Positions 44,655 through 53,760 of a stretch of 64,000 nucleotides of DNA are shown piece after piece (position 1 is the stretch's first letter; the number at the start of each line of letters is the position of its first letter). The translations under genes were made by a program, and so were the position numbers. The DNA is taken from the NCBI RefSeq assembly GCF_019973375.1, contig NZ_BPTV01000003.1, positions 273,459 through 337,458 of the forward strand, written 5' to 3'. This stretch comes from Prevotella lacticifex (lineage in GTDB: Bacteria; Bacteroidota; Bacteroidia; Bacteroidales; Bacteroidaceae). The notes below the pieces were generated by a model. The model had not been told where the DNA came from. It searched no databases and saw only the letters and a program-made list of their open reading frames with translations.

Positions 44655-44735
44655 TTTCTCAAAATGTTTTTAGCAGAATCTTACATGTTTCTCGAAATGT
44701 TTTTTGACTGAAATATACTAATTTCTCAAAATGTT
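44655..44735. repeat. three phased repeats upstream of the ATPase remnant
   Basis: TTTCTC(A/G)AAATGT occurs at 44655, 44688 and 44722, spaced 33-34 bases in AT-rich DNA. They lie 60-140 bases upstream of the ATPase remnant start on the other strand. Phasing at about three helical turns suggests cooperative protein binding (operator or iteron). Confidence 0.6.
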
Positions 44736-44982
44736 AGCATCCACGTTAGAGCCTCTTCATACCACGTTGACGGACCGCCAGCGTGACATCCTCGATGAGT
44801 CTGGCTTTACCATGCTCACCACCAACGCCGCTGCTGTCCTTAACTGTGCCTTCCTTCTTGCTCTCAACTATGTACGTGACGCTACCGCCTACGCTGAGCC
44901 CTTCAGCGGCAGCACCGTCAACAACACCGGCTGGGGACGTGACAAGGATGAGGATGAATGGGATGATAAAAGAAAGAGTTAA
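44731..44982 (+). CDS. chimeric 83-codon ORF ending in the patatin tail
   Basis: The first 75 codons (MLASTLEPLHTTLTDRQRDI...) are not recognised. The last nine codons (EWDDKRKS and stop) are the same as the patatin C-terminus, joined through the repeat at 44934-44957. The start lies inside the third phased repeat. It is most likely a product of rearrangement and may not be expressed. Confidence 0.3.
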   Translation: MLASTLEPLHTTLTDRQRDILDESGFTMLTTNAAAVLNCAFLLALNYVRDATAYAEPFSGSTVNNTGWGRDKDEDEWDDKRKS

Positions 44983-45028
44983 TGTAGATTTTTAGTTCTG
45001 ATGCCACATCACGGGTCAACGTAGTTAT
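44956..45028 (+). pseudogene. duplicated 3' end of the patatin gene
   Basis: About 73 bases match 41190-41264 (last 9 patatin codons plus downstream sequence) at roughly 85-90%, in the same orientation, with a 2-base length difference and scattered substitutions. The spacer from here to 45256 has a long-loop AGGTCTTC/GAAGACCT hairpin (45187-45229) and no gene. Confidence 0.8.
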
Positions 45029-45256
45029 TTTATGAGAATGGACTTATAAACATTATAGGTTATAGAGAAGTTTTTTGCTCTGAACTTTTACATTCCAACA
45101 TAATAAAGTATTTCTGACGAAGACTATTACTGAAACCACATTCAGAAACACTTCCTGTTGAAATGCAATTTGCTTACAATAAAAACAGGTCTTCTTATTG
45201 ACCTTGTATCATCCAGGCCGACACGAAGACCTCTTTTCAGCCTACAAGATATGCTT

Positions 45257-45883
45257 TTAGTATAATATAAAAGACAAATCTACTTTTATCACATCCGGGG
45301 TAGATGTATCGTCATTAGTAAGATAGCCCTGCAACTCTCCGCTTATTCCAGGCCATCTTCTTCCGAGATAGTTAATGGTAAGATTTTTCAACCTTTCCGA
45401 CTTTCCATCATCGTAGACCATGAATGATTGCCACATAGCCGAGATGGGAAATGGGTGTGTAGGATGATAGATTCGAGTTGTCTTCTTATTTTTGTCAGTT
45501 ACCGTGATATAACAAGTGTTTTTTGTTTTTATCACATCTTTCTCATTTGGCGAATATATTACGCCATTCGTTCGGAAGAGGTCGTCAATATGCAAGAAGA
45601 GTGTAACTGTCGTATCTTTTGAATTAATCAAACATGCCTCCCAATCAAGCTCGACTGGAATATCCGTTTGATTATTACTCTTGAAATCATAGTTAGATAT
45701 GTCTGACAATATCTCAGCATTCACAGAATTCTGATATATAGAAGTGCTGTTTAGCTTGCCTTTCACATAGCTCCGATGATAAATGGGTTCCTCAGGTTCA
45801 TCATCGCTGGAGCATGATGACATAAAGAACGAACCTACCAATACCAAAATTAAATAGGTATAGACCTCTGCTTTTCGTTTCAT
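45257..45883 (-). CDS. lipoprotein of unknown function
   Basis: A 208-residue protein with a lipoprotein signal (YLILVLVGSFFMSSC, Cys about 24) followed by a Ser/Asp/Glu linker (SSDDEPEEP) and a beta-rich domain of about 170 residues. No motif recognised. IS copy 2 begins 15 bases upstream of its ATG, so its native promoter has probably been displaced; expression may depend on the IS. AT-rich relative to the housekeeping genes nearby, which fits accessory DNA. Confidence 0.75.
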   Translation of the reverse strand: MKRKAEVYTYLILVLVGSFFMSSCSSDDEPEEPIYHRSYVKGKLNSTSIYQNSVNAEILSDISNYDFKSNNQTDIPVELDWEACLINSKDTTVTLFLHIDDLFRTNGVIYSPNEKDVIKTKNTCYITVTDKNKKTTRIYHPTHPFPISAMWQSFMVYDDGKSERLKNLTINYLGRRWPGISGELQGYLTNDDTSTPDVIKVDLSFILY

Positions 45884-45898
45884 AATTAATTACTTATC

Positions 45899-48005
45899 TT
45901 AACCCAAGTTTGACGCTCTAATGTTTTTTTTCAGAATTTTTTCCAGTGTTTATAGGGGTTTGCGTGGTCAAACTGCTCAAAATCGCAATGTAGAACACAG
46001 CAATGTCGTAGGGATTGCTTATCTTTGCGGCATGAATTTTACGTCCCAAATACGTTACAACCCACAGACGTGTAAAGACGAGAAGTATTACCGTCTGAAG
46101 GAGTCCTATCGCGATGCCAGCGGTAGGGTATGTACTTTGATATTGCTCAATGTCGGGTTTATACATGACCTATCCCCAGAGCAGATAAGAGATGTTGCGC
46201 GTGGACTGACGTATCTGTACAATCACCAGAAGGATGTCCAACTTTGGGATGAGAAACTGCAAGGTTACTCGGAAGTGGTTCGTGACAGAGTGCATGCGTA
46301 CTGGGCCAGACTTGTCGAGGAGGAAAAACTTGATATTGTGGGCAACGCCTACGAGAGAAGCAAGTCCAAGGCCAGGAAACGGATAGATGTTGACACTATG
46401 AGGCATACAGACGCAAGGGAAGTCGGCTGCGAATGGCTATGCCTGCAAACGATTCGTAAACTTGGTCTGGATACATTTCTCCGTTCTTTGGGATGGTCTG
46501 AGGACAAGGTGAAGGTCACTTTGGCCCATCTTATTACGAGGGCGGCCTATACTCCGTCCGAATTAAAGTCAATATCCATTATAAAAGAGAACTCTGCAGT
46601 GTGCGAACTCCTTGACCTTCCTATGGCCAAAATAACTCCAAGGAGGATATATCGAGTTGCCGATGACCTTTATTCCATAAAGGATAAGCTTGAGAAGTAT
46701 CTTTGCCACAAGACCGACGACCTCTTCAAACCGACCAACCGCATTATGCTCTTCGATCTCACCAACTTTTATTTTGAGGGACGCAAGACCGGCAGCAAGA
46801 AGGCTGCCTTTGGCCGTTCAAAGGAGAAACGCAGCGACTGCAAGCTGCTTGTCCTCGCGCTATGCATCAATACTGACGGCTTCATACGTTACAGTGCGGT
46901 ACTGGAAGGCAATACCGCCGATCCAAAGTCACTTCCCAACATGGTGGACGAGCTTATTGCTGAGAATCCGGCCAAATGTCCCGATAACGAGGGAGTGCTT
47001 GTAGTCATTGACGCAGGTATCTCAACTGAAGATAACCTCAAGACTATAAGGGACAAAGGATACAACTATCTTTGTGTATCCCGCAAAGCTCTTACCGAAT
47101 ACACCACCCCCGAGAATGCTCCCAAAGTCACAGTTTGCGATTGCTTGAAGCGCGAGATAACGCTTCAACGCGTAACAACGGCCAAGAATGACGACTGTTA
47201 CCTCAAAATAGACTCTCCTGCAAAAGCGTTGAAGGAAGAATCCATGAACCGCAAATTCCGTGAGCGTTTTGAGGAAGGGTTGAAAAAAATCAGAAAGAGT
47301 ACCCAATCAAAACACGGGATAAAAAACTACGGCAAGGTACAAAACAGGATCGGTGCCCTGCAAGGAAAATATCCCTCTATAAGCCGATATTACAATATAA
47401 AAGTTGAGGATGACGGACACGACAAAGTCGCTTCTATGACATGGGAGGTCAACATCCCGGACAAGGTGGAATACGGAACATACTTCCTCAGAACCAATGT
47501 GAAGAAATTAGATGAGGAAACGACCTGGAACTACTATAATCTTATACGTGAAATAGAATGCTCCAACCGGCAGCTCAAAACCGACCTCAGCCTCAGGCCC
47601 ATATACCACCAGACTGACAATAGGGCAGACGCACACCTTTTCTTAGGGCTGCTGGCTTACTGGATAGTAAACACCGTGCGCCATCAGATGAAGGTTGCCC
47701 GGCGAAAGCAAGGCAAGGATGAGCATGGGCGGGAGCGTTCGACACCGTACTGGTCGGAGATCATGCGGATCATGAAGACTCAAAAAGCAGTTACTACCAC
47801 AGCAGTAAATGCGCTTGGAGAGGCTGTCGAGACCAGACTGTGCAGTGTGCCTACAGATAGTGCAGCTGAAATCTACGAGTTGTTGAAAATCAGTAAAGTG
47901 CCATTTAAAAAAATAAAAATCTGTAGAACACAGTAGGACTTTTTAAAAACACTAAATTGCTGATACAGAACAACTAAGCAAAATACGATGTCAAAGTTGG
48001 GTTAA
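45899..48005 (+). mobile_element. IS1634-type insertion sequence, copy 2
   Basis: 2,107 bp, the same length as and apparently identical to copy 1, in opposite orientation. The terminal inverted repeats start TTAACCCAAGTTTGAC and end with the complement of TTAACCCAACTTTGAC. Both outer ends carry TTAA. The pair brackets about 31 kb that could invert by homologous recombination. Confidence 0.9.
46032..47936 (+). CDS. IS1634-family DDE transposase
   Basis: Same 634-residue protein as in copy 1, with the DDE core (FDLTNFYFEG, VVIDAGISTED, REIECSNRQLKTD). A TATCTTTG box (46020-46027) ends 4 bases before the ATG at 46032, so the message would be leaderless or nearly so. An ATG at 45921 opens a longer frame starting inside the terminal repeat region, which is less likely. 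No frameshift or stop, so the element is probably still active. Confidence 0.9.
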   Translation: MNFTSQIRYNPQTCKDEKYYRLKESYRDASGRVCTLILLNVGFIHDLSPEQIRDVARGLTYLYNHQKDVQLWDEKLQGYSEVVRDRVHAYWARLVEEEKLDIVGNAYERSKSKARKRIDVDTMRHTDAREVGCEWLCLQTIRKLGLDTFLRSLGWSEDKVKVTLAHLITRAAYTPSELKSISIIKENSAVCELLDLPMAKITPRRIYRVADDLYSIKDKLEKYLCHKTDDLFKPTNRIMLFDLTNFYFEGRKTGSKKAAFGRSKEKRSDCKLLVLALCINTDGFIRYSAVLEGNTADPKSLPNMVDELIAENPAKCPDNEGVLVVIDAGISTEDNLKTIRDKGYNYLCVSRKALTEYTTPENAPKVTVCDCLKREITLQRVTTAKNDDCYLKIDSPAKALKEESMNRKFRERFEEGLKKIRKSTQSKHGIKNYGKVQNRIGALQGKYPSISRYYNIKVEDDGHDKVASMTWEVNIPDKVEYGTYFLRTNVKKLDEETTWNYYNLIREIECSNRQLKTDLSLRPIYHQTDNRADAHLFLGLLAYWIVNTVRHQMKVARRKQGKDEHGRERSTPYWSEIMRIMKTQKAVTTTAVNALGEAVETRLCSVPTDSAAEIYELLKISKVPFKKIKICRTQ

Positions 48006-48085
48006 ACTTTTTGACGCGATTACTATGTCGCTTTTGTTTTGCAGTACCTTTGCATAGGATTGATTAATACCCCTTGCCAGCCCCG

Positions 48086-49180
48086 TCATGCGAAATCGTC
48101 GTCGCTGAACAGTTCGCCCTCGACCCACCGCGGCTGTCGGTCGGCAATCTCGACGTCAAGGGTAGAGCGCGACACTGAGAGGCCGAGAAGACGGACGGGA
48201 TGGTGCTCGTAGTCGATGCCCCGCAGGAGCCGCTTGGCAAGCGGAAGAATGTCGTCCTTGGTACGGAGGATGCCGTTGACGGTCATGGAGCGCGTCACCT
48301 GTGTGAAATCGTGAAATTTAACCTTCAGCGTTAGTGTGCGCCCCTCGAAACCGCTCCGCTTCAGGCGGCCGACAAGCTCGAGGACGGTATGATAGAGCTC
48401 GATGACAATCTTCGAGCGCTGGCGGATATCCTCAAGGAATGTCTGCTCACAGCCCACGCTCTTCCTCTCGCGCTCAGTGATAACGGCTCTGTCGTCGATG
48501 CCCCGCGCGAAATTATAATATATGCTACCGGCCTTACCGAAAACCTCCCGGAGATGATGCTCCGAGACGCTGCGGAGCTGTTCGCCGTTGAAGATTCCCA
48601 TCATGTGCATGCGCTCGGCAGTCTTCGGACCCACACCCCAGAAATCCTCCACCGGCAGACGGGATATGAATTCGAGGGCACGGTCTGGATGGACAGTGCA
48701 GATGCCGTCGGGTTTGCGATAGTCGGAGGCAATCTTGGCAAGGAACTTATTGTACGACACACCCGCCGACGCCGTCAGCCCTGTTCTCTCTCTGATCTTC
48801 TGCTTTATCTCCTTGGCGATGTCGACAGCTAACTCGATGCCGGGCTTGTTGACGGTGACATCGAGAAAGGCCTCATCAATGGATATGGGCTCAACGAGAT
48901 CGGTATACTCATGGAAGATGGCATCAACCTGCCGGCTTACGGCCTTGTACTTGTCGAAATGGGGCGGCACAACGATAAGGTCATGGCACCGCCGCTTGGC
49001 CTGGGCTATCGACATTGCGCTGTGGACACCAAAGGGCCTCGCCTCATAGCTTGCCGTCGACACCACGCCACGCGGACCGTCGAAGCCCACGGCTATCGGC
49101 TTACCGCGCAGGTCGGGATTGTCGCGTTGCTCCACCGAGGCGAAGAACGCGTCCATATCGATATGGATTATCTTCCTCAA
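48086..49180 (-). CDS. dinB: DNA polymerase IV (Y-family)
   Basis: A 364-residue translesion polymerase. Catalytic metal ligands are in HIDMDAFFASVEQRDNP (Asp8) and PISIDEAFLDVT (Asp, Glu). YEARPFGVHSAM is the finger signature, and SAGVSYNKFLAKIASDYRKPDG and GVGPKTAERMHMMGI (HhH) follow. The extreme C-terminus GELFSDDDF may be the sliding-clamp motif. It overlaps thrE by 4 bases (ATGA), so the two are co-transcribed, a pairing without obvious functional sense. It lies 80 bases from IS copy 2, on the downstream side. Confidence 0.95.
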   Translation of the reverse strand: MRKIIHIDMDAFFASVEQRDNPDLRGKPIAVGFDGPRGVVSTASYEARPFGVHSAMSIAQAKRRCHDLIVVPPHFDKYKAVSRQVDAIFHEYTDLVEPISIDEAFLDVTVNKPGIELAVDIAKEIKQKIRERTGLTASAGVSYNKFLAKIASDYRKPDGICTVHPDRALEFISRLPVEDFWGVGPKTAERMHMMGIFNGEQLRSVSEHHLREVFGKAGSIYYNFARGIDDRAVITERERKSVGCEQTFLEDIRQRSKIVIELYHTVLELVGRLKRSGFEGRTLTLKVKFHDFTQVTRSMTVNGILRTKDDILPLAKRLLRGIDYEHHPVRLLGLSVSRSTLDVEIADRQPRWVEGELFSDDDFA

Positions 49181-50637
49181 ACTACATGGTCGATGTCGAC
49201 GAACTTTCCGTCGCGCTCGCGGTCGGCGACCATTCTGTGGAGGCGCTTCTCACGATAACGAGTCACCCACTTTCGGGCAAAGACATTGGGAATATCGACA
49301 CCTATGGCAATCATAATGAGAATAAGGCTACCCTTGATGGCATTACTCGTTGCGAAGGTCACCTCACCTACAACTCCCTGCATATCGATGAATCCGTACA
49401 GGGCGCGGTACATGAGCACTCCCGGCACCATCGGGATGACGGCCGGAATACTGATACACTGGTGGGGAGTGTCAATCATTCGGCATACCTTTATATTTAT
49501 TATAGAGATGAGAGCCGAGCCGCAGAGGGTTCCAATGATAGGGCCGTAATCGAGGCCGATATTGCCCGACGAGGGTCCGAGATTGACAAAGTTACGGAAA
49601 CAAACGGCGATGATTCCGCCACATGCTATCCACGGCATAAGACGCAGCGGAGTGTTGAAGATTGTGGCGAAGCCCATAGCCGAGATGGCGGCGGCGATGG
49701 CATACTCGACAAACGTGTGATGAGGGGTCATACTAAGGTCGTGGACAAAGTTGTCGATGCCGCAGAACTTTATGGCCACAGCGATGCCGAAGGACATAGC
49801 CACAATCATCAGCAGGGTGTTGGTGGCCCTTACAAGCCCTGTCTCGATGTGGTTGTCAAGCATGTCGCTGACGAAGTTGATAAGCGGCACACCGGGAACG
49901 ATGAACAGCGCACAGGCCATAAGCGGATGCCACGGCGTCGACGACTGTAGGAACGACAGCCACGGCGTTGAGGACACAAAGTCGTGGACGGCATTGCCGG
50001 GAACGCTTATGAATGTCGACAGCCATGCAATGATTGTTGACACGAATGCCGCCACGGCAATATCGAAATAAGTGTTTGATCCTCTGCCGTTTAGCCACAT
50101 ACGCAGCCGGTTGCCAAGGATAGCGGCTATGGACGCATAAAAGAATGCTGTCCAGTCGCAACCGAACTGGATGCAGAATCCGCCGCAGGCAAAACCGGCA
50201 CAGGCGGCTACGGTCCAGTCGTTGTAAGTGCGCTTGCGGTGAGTCACCCAGTTGAGGGCACACTCGTAGTCGTCAAGACTATAGTCGCGTTTCAGGGCAC
50301 GCCATGTCAGCTTACTGATGTCCTGAATGGCCGCCATGTCGATGCCGTGCTTATAGCAGCGGCGCATCTGGACGAAGGAGTGGTCGCGGTCGGAGAAACT
50401 CACCGTGACCATGTAGTAGTCGACATAAATCTGGACATACGACTTTGAAAAGCCGAGGAAAGCTGCCGCACGCTGCATATTGCGCATGATGCGGCTCGTG
50501 TCGGCGGAGCTGTCGACAAGTATCTGTCCGGTGCGCAGAAGGAGGTTCATCCGACGGCGGAGCTTGTTGACCGACTCCTCATGATGCGATTGACAATCAC
50601 ATGAAACAGTGTCGTGGGGTTGGTTGCAGTTATCCAT
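49177..50637 (-). CDS. ThrE-family threonine/serine exporter
   Basis: A 486-residue inner-membrane protein with a cytoplasmic N-terminal part (about residues 1-110: LLLRTGQILVDSSADTSRIMRNMQRAAAFLG, the DUF1212 signature) followed by about ten helices. The C-terminal half (LGPSSGNIGLDYGPIIGTLCGSA, ISIPAVIPMVPGVLMYRALYG) is the DUF3815 part, so both halves are fused as in ThrE. Family members export small amino acids. ATG 50637 is preferred over 50646. A TACCTTTG -7 box (minus strand, 50666-50673) lies about 30 bases upstream. Confidence 0.88.
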   Translation of the reverse strand: MDNCNQPHDTVSCDCQSHHEESVNKLRRRMNLLLRTGQILVDSSADTSRIMRNMQRAAAFLGFSKSYVQIYVDYYMVTVSFSDRDHSFVQMRRCYKHGIDMAAIQDISKLTWRALKRDYSLDDYECALNWVTHRKRTYNDWTVAACAGFACGGFCIQFGCDWTAFFYASIAAILGNRLRMWLNGRGSNTYFDIAVAAFVSTIIAWLSTFISVPGNAVHDFVSSTPWLSFLQSSTPWHPLMACALFIVPGVPLINFVSDMLDNHIETGLVRATNTLLMIVAMSFGIAVAIKFCGIDNFVHDLSMTPHHTFVEYAIAAAISAMGFATIFNTPLRLMPWIACGGIIAVCFRNFVNLGPSSGNIGLDYGPIIGTLCGSALISIINIKVCRMIDTPHQCISIPAVIPMVPGVLMYRALYGFIDMQGVVGEVTFATSNAIKGSLILIMIAIGVDIPNVFARKWVTRYREKRLHRMVADRERDGKFVDIDHVV

Positions 50638-50716
50638 AAAAAACATAAGACTTGGAAATCAAGTGCAAAGGTAATAAAAATCCGCGATTTAAGTGTGGCA
50701 GTAGAAAAAAAATTAG

Positions 50717-50724
50717 TATCTTTG
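50717..50724 (+). promoter_or_regulatory. -7 box of sppA
   Basis: TATCTTTG, 56 bases before the ATG at 50781 and divergent from the thrE box at 50666-50673. No clear -33. Confidence 0.5.
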
Positions 50725-50780
50725 CCAAATATTGTGGAAGAAACCGAAAACTGACAAGTCAACAAAATAGAATTATAGTC

Positions 50781-52547
50781 ATGAAACAATTCCTCAAAAA
50801 TGTCGCAGCAACAGTCTTAGGAGTAATTATCGCCGGCTCTCTGGCGGGAGTTTTCTTCTTTATTGGCCTTATGGGGCTGGCCCTGTCGGACAACGATACC
50901 GCGTCGATTAATGACAACTCGGTCCTCGTCATCAAGCTGTCGGGAGTGATGAACGAGCACAACGATGCTGCAAATCCCCTCGACGCGCTTATGGACAAGG
51001 CACCGACGCCGAGCGTAAGCGACATCGTCCAGGCCGTAAAGAAAGCCAAAACAGACAGCAGGATAAAAGGAATATATATAGAGGCCGGGCTCTTCGCCGC
51101 CGATTCGTATGCGAGTATGGAGGCTGTTCACGACGCGTTAGCCGATTTCCGCAAAAGCGGGAAGTGGATAATTGCCTACGGCGACTCCTACACCCAGGGC
51201 GCTTATTACATTGCGTCGACGGCATCGAAGCTGTATCTCAACCCTCAGGGACAGATCGACTGGCACGGACTGTCGGCACAGAAACTATACTTTAAGGACC
51301 TGTTGGCGAAGTTCGGAGTGAAGATACAGGTAGCTAAGGTGGGAACATACAAGAGTGCCACCGAGATGTTCACGGCCGACAAGATGAGCGATGCCGACCG
51401 CGCACAGACAACAGCCTACATCGGTGCGATATGGAAGAACATCACAGCAGCGGTGAGCAAGAGCCGCAACATACCAGCGGCGCGCCTTAACCAACTGGCC
51501 GACAGCATGGTAGTGCTCGCCGACCCCACCGACTACGTGAAGACTAAGATGGTCGACGGCCTGCTGTATACCGACCAGGTGAAGGGCATAGTGAAGAAAC
51601 AACTCGGCAGCGACGACATCTGCCAGGTGACACCCGGCGACGTCAATGCCGACGAAACCGACGACAGCGGCGACGAAATAGCGGTCTACTATGCATGTGG
51701 ATCCATCGTCGACGGCGACGCATCAATCGACAACGGTCAGTGCATCGACGCCCAGAAGGTGTGCCGCGACCTCGAGGACCTCGCCGATGATGATGACGTG
51801 AAGGCAGTAGTGCTGAGGATAAACTCCGGTGGAGGCTCCGCTTACGCATCGGAACAGATATGGCATCAGGTGAGCGAGCTGAAAAAGAAAAAGCCGGTCG
51901 TAGTGTCGATGGGCGGAATGGCGGCCAGCGGAGCCTACTATATGAGTGCACCGGCCAGCTGGATAGTGGCGCAGCCCATGACCATCACGGGCTCGATAGG
52001 CATCTTCGGCATGTTCCCGGACATGAGCGGACTGCTCCAGGATAAGCTCGGAATAAAGTTTGACGTTGCCAACACCAACGCCCACAGCGACTTCACCTTG
52101 GACAGGACACCCGTCAGACCATTCAATGCTGATGAGATGCGGTGTCTCGAGACTTACATCAACCGCGGTTACAGACTCTTCCGCCAGCGCGTTGCCGACG
52201 GACGACATCTGTCGACGGACCAGGTGGAGAAGATTGCGCAGGGCCATGTATATGCCGCCCAGGACGCAATGGCACTGAAACTCGTCGACCAGATTGGCGG
52301 TCTCAACGACGCCGTGGCCAAAGCAGCACAGTTAGCCAAAGTCAAGGACTATCACACCACCGACTATCCCGAGGGCGAATCGTTCATCGATGCCCTCTTG
52401 AACAAGGCGCAGGGCGGCGGCAATTATCTCGACGAGCGCATGCAAACGGAGCTCGGCATGCTCTACGAACCCATGATGCTGCTCCGGAAGATAAACAAGA
52501 TGGACGCTATCCAGGCAAGCATTCCATACAAATTGGAGATAAAATAA
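50781..52547 (+). CDS. sppA: signal peptide peptidase SppA, 67-kDa type
   Basis: A 588-residue membrane-anchored serine protease degrading released signal peptides. One N-terminal helix (about residues 9-32) is followed by two S49 domains. The catalytic Lys is in KVGTYKSATEMFT (about residue 190) and the nucleophile Ser in MGGMAASGAYYMSAPA (about 382), so the dyad is split between the two halves as in E. coli SppA. ATG 50781 is chosen because the longer frame (50652) runs through the promoter. Leads into lpxK after 40 bases. Confidence 0.93.
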   Translation: MKQFLKNVAATVLGVIIAGSLAGVFFFIGLMGLALSDNDTASINDNSVLVIKLSGVMNEHNDAANPLDALMDKAPTPSVSDIVQAVKKAKTDSRIKGIYIEAGLFAADSYASMEAVHDALADFRKSGKWIIAYGDSYTQGAYYIASTASKLYLNPQGQIDWHGLSAQKLYFKDLLAKFGVKIQVAKVGTYKSATEMFTADKMSDADRAQTTAYIGAIWKNITAAVSKSRNIPAARLNQLADSMVVLADPTDYVKTKMVDGLLYTDQVKGIVKKQLGSDDICQVTPGDVNADETDDSGDEIAVYYACGSIVDGDASIDNGQCIDAQKVCRDLEDLADDDDVKAVVLRINSGGGSAYASEQIWHQVSELKKKKPVVVSMGGMAASGAYYMSAPASWIVAQPMTITGSIGIFGMFPDMSGLLQDKLGIKFDVANTNAHSDFTLDRTPVRPFNADEMRCLETYINRGYRLFRQRVADGRHLSTDQVEKIAQGHVYAAQDAMALKLVDQIGGLNDAVAKAAQLAKVKDYHTTDYPEGESFIDALLNKAQGGGNYLDERMQTELGMLYEPMMLLRKINKMDAIQASIPYKLEIK

Positions 52548-52587
52548 AAAAACAGTAAACGCATAACGACATAACCATAATAATATA

Positions 52588-53760
52588 GTGGAAGGCGACT
52601 ACATAAAAATCAACCGGTGGCTGCGGCCCCTGAGCTGCATCTACGGATTCTGCATAGGCATCAGAAACCAACTCTTCGAACTCAATATCCTGAAGAGCCG
52701 GAGTTTCACGACCCCCGTCATTGCCGTCGGCAACATCACCGTCGGCGGAACGGGAAAGACACCTCATGTGGAGTATCTCGTCCGACTGCTCCGGCGCGAG
52801 GCAAAGGTGGCCGTACTAAGCCGGGGGTACAAACGCAAGACTCGCGGCTACATCCTCGCCGACGGCGACTCCACCATGCGCGACATCGGTGACGAACCCT
52901 TCCAGATGAAACAGAAATTTCCCGACATTGAGGTTGCCGTCGATGCCAACCGGTGCCGCGGCATCGACCATATCATCAACGATGAGGCCACCAAGGACAC
53001 CGATGTCATAATCCTCGACGATGCCTATCAGCACAGGTATGTGAAGCCGGGACTGAACATTCTGCTCGTCGACTATCACCGGCTGATTATCTACGATGAG
53101 CTGTTGCCGTCGGGACGGCTGCGCGAACCCGTTGACAGCAAAAAACGCGCCGACATTGTTATAATAACGAAATGCCCCGACTCGCTGAACCCCATCGACT
53201 ACCGCGTGCTGACGAAGGCCATGAAGCTCTACGCCTATCAGTCGCTCTACTTCACCTCGCTGCACTACGGTCAGCCTTATCCGCTCTTCGACGGCGCGAC
53301 GACAGATATTCCGGCGAAACAACAGGCCGACGTGCTGCTGCTCACGGGAATAGCAAGTCCGAAGCAACTCATCGACGACATACAGCCGTTCGTGAAGTCG
53401 CTGACGCCGATGACGTTCCCCGACCATCACGCGTTCACGCGGCGCGACATCGAGAAACTCAACGCAGCCTTCGACGCCATGCCCGCCGACAGCCGCATAG
53501 TAATCACAACAGAGAAGGACGCGGCAAGGCTGCTGCAGGCCGAAGGCATTGACGAGAATGTGAAAAAACGACTTTTCGTACTTCCCGTCGAGGTGAAATT
53601 CATGCTCGACGACGAAGAGATGTTCAACGATAAAATCATTAGCTATGTACGAAAAAATTCAAGAAACAGCATCCTGGTTAAAAGAAAGGATGACCACAAG
53701 ACCAAAAACAGCAATAATCTTAGGAACGGGACTCGGACAATTAGCTTCAGAAATCACTGA
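52588..53760 (+). CDS. lpxK: tetraacyldisaccharide 4'-kinase, with extended C-terminus
   Basis: A 390-residue lipid A kinase adding the 4'-phosphate at the inner face of the inner membrane. The P-loop is AVGNITVGGTGKTPHVEYL (about residues 46-64), then LSRGYKRKTRGY, DEPFQMKQKFP, VDANRCRGI and ILDDAYQHRYVKPGLNILLVD. It appears to start with GTG, as no in-frame ATG follows the upstream stop. The conserved part ends near ISYVRKNSRNS; about 35 further residues are read through the start of the next gene, a 116-base overlap in another frame, probably after loss of the original stop. Confidence 0.92.
   Translation: MEGDYIKINRWLRPLSCIYGFCIGIRNQLFELNILKSRSFTTPVIAVGNITVGGTGKTPHVEYLVRLLRREAKVAVLSRGYKRKTRGYILADGDSTMRDIGDEPFQMKQKFPDIEVAVDANRCRGIDHIINDEATKDTDVIILDDAYQHRYVKPGLNILLVDYHRLIIYDELLPSGRLREPVDSKKRADIVIITKCPDSLNPIDYRVLTKAMKLYAYQSLYFTSLHYGQPYPLFDGATTDIPAKQQADVLLLTGIASPKQLIDDIQPFVKSLTPMTFPDHHAFTRRDIEKLNAAFDAMPADSRIVITTEKDAARLLQAEGIDENVKKRLFVLPVEVKFMLDDEEMFNDKIISYVRKNSRNSILVKRKDDHKTKNSNNLRNGTRTISFRNH

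Larger units (their letters stand above)
44466..44957. repeat. 24-bp direct repeats bounding a foreign segment
   Basis: 44466-44489 and 44934-44957 are identical (GGGACGTGACAAGG...). The first lies exactly where ribD homology ends; the second lies just where patatin-tail homology (44956) begins. Between them are an ATPase remnant, iteron-like repeats and the start of a chimeric ORF. Confidence 0.75.

Noticed and set aside
12936..48015. Target-site duplications swapped between the two IS copies by a past inversion.
   Set aside because: I compared flanks in both the present and the inverted arrangement and found no shared 4-8 bp direct repeats other than TTAA.
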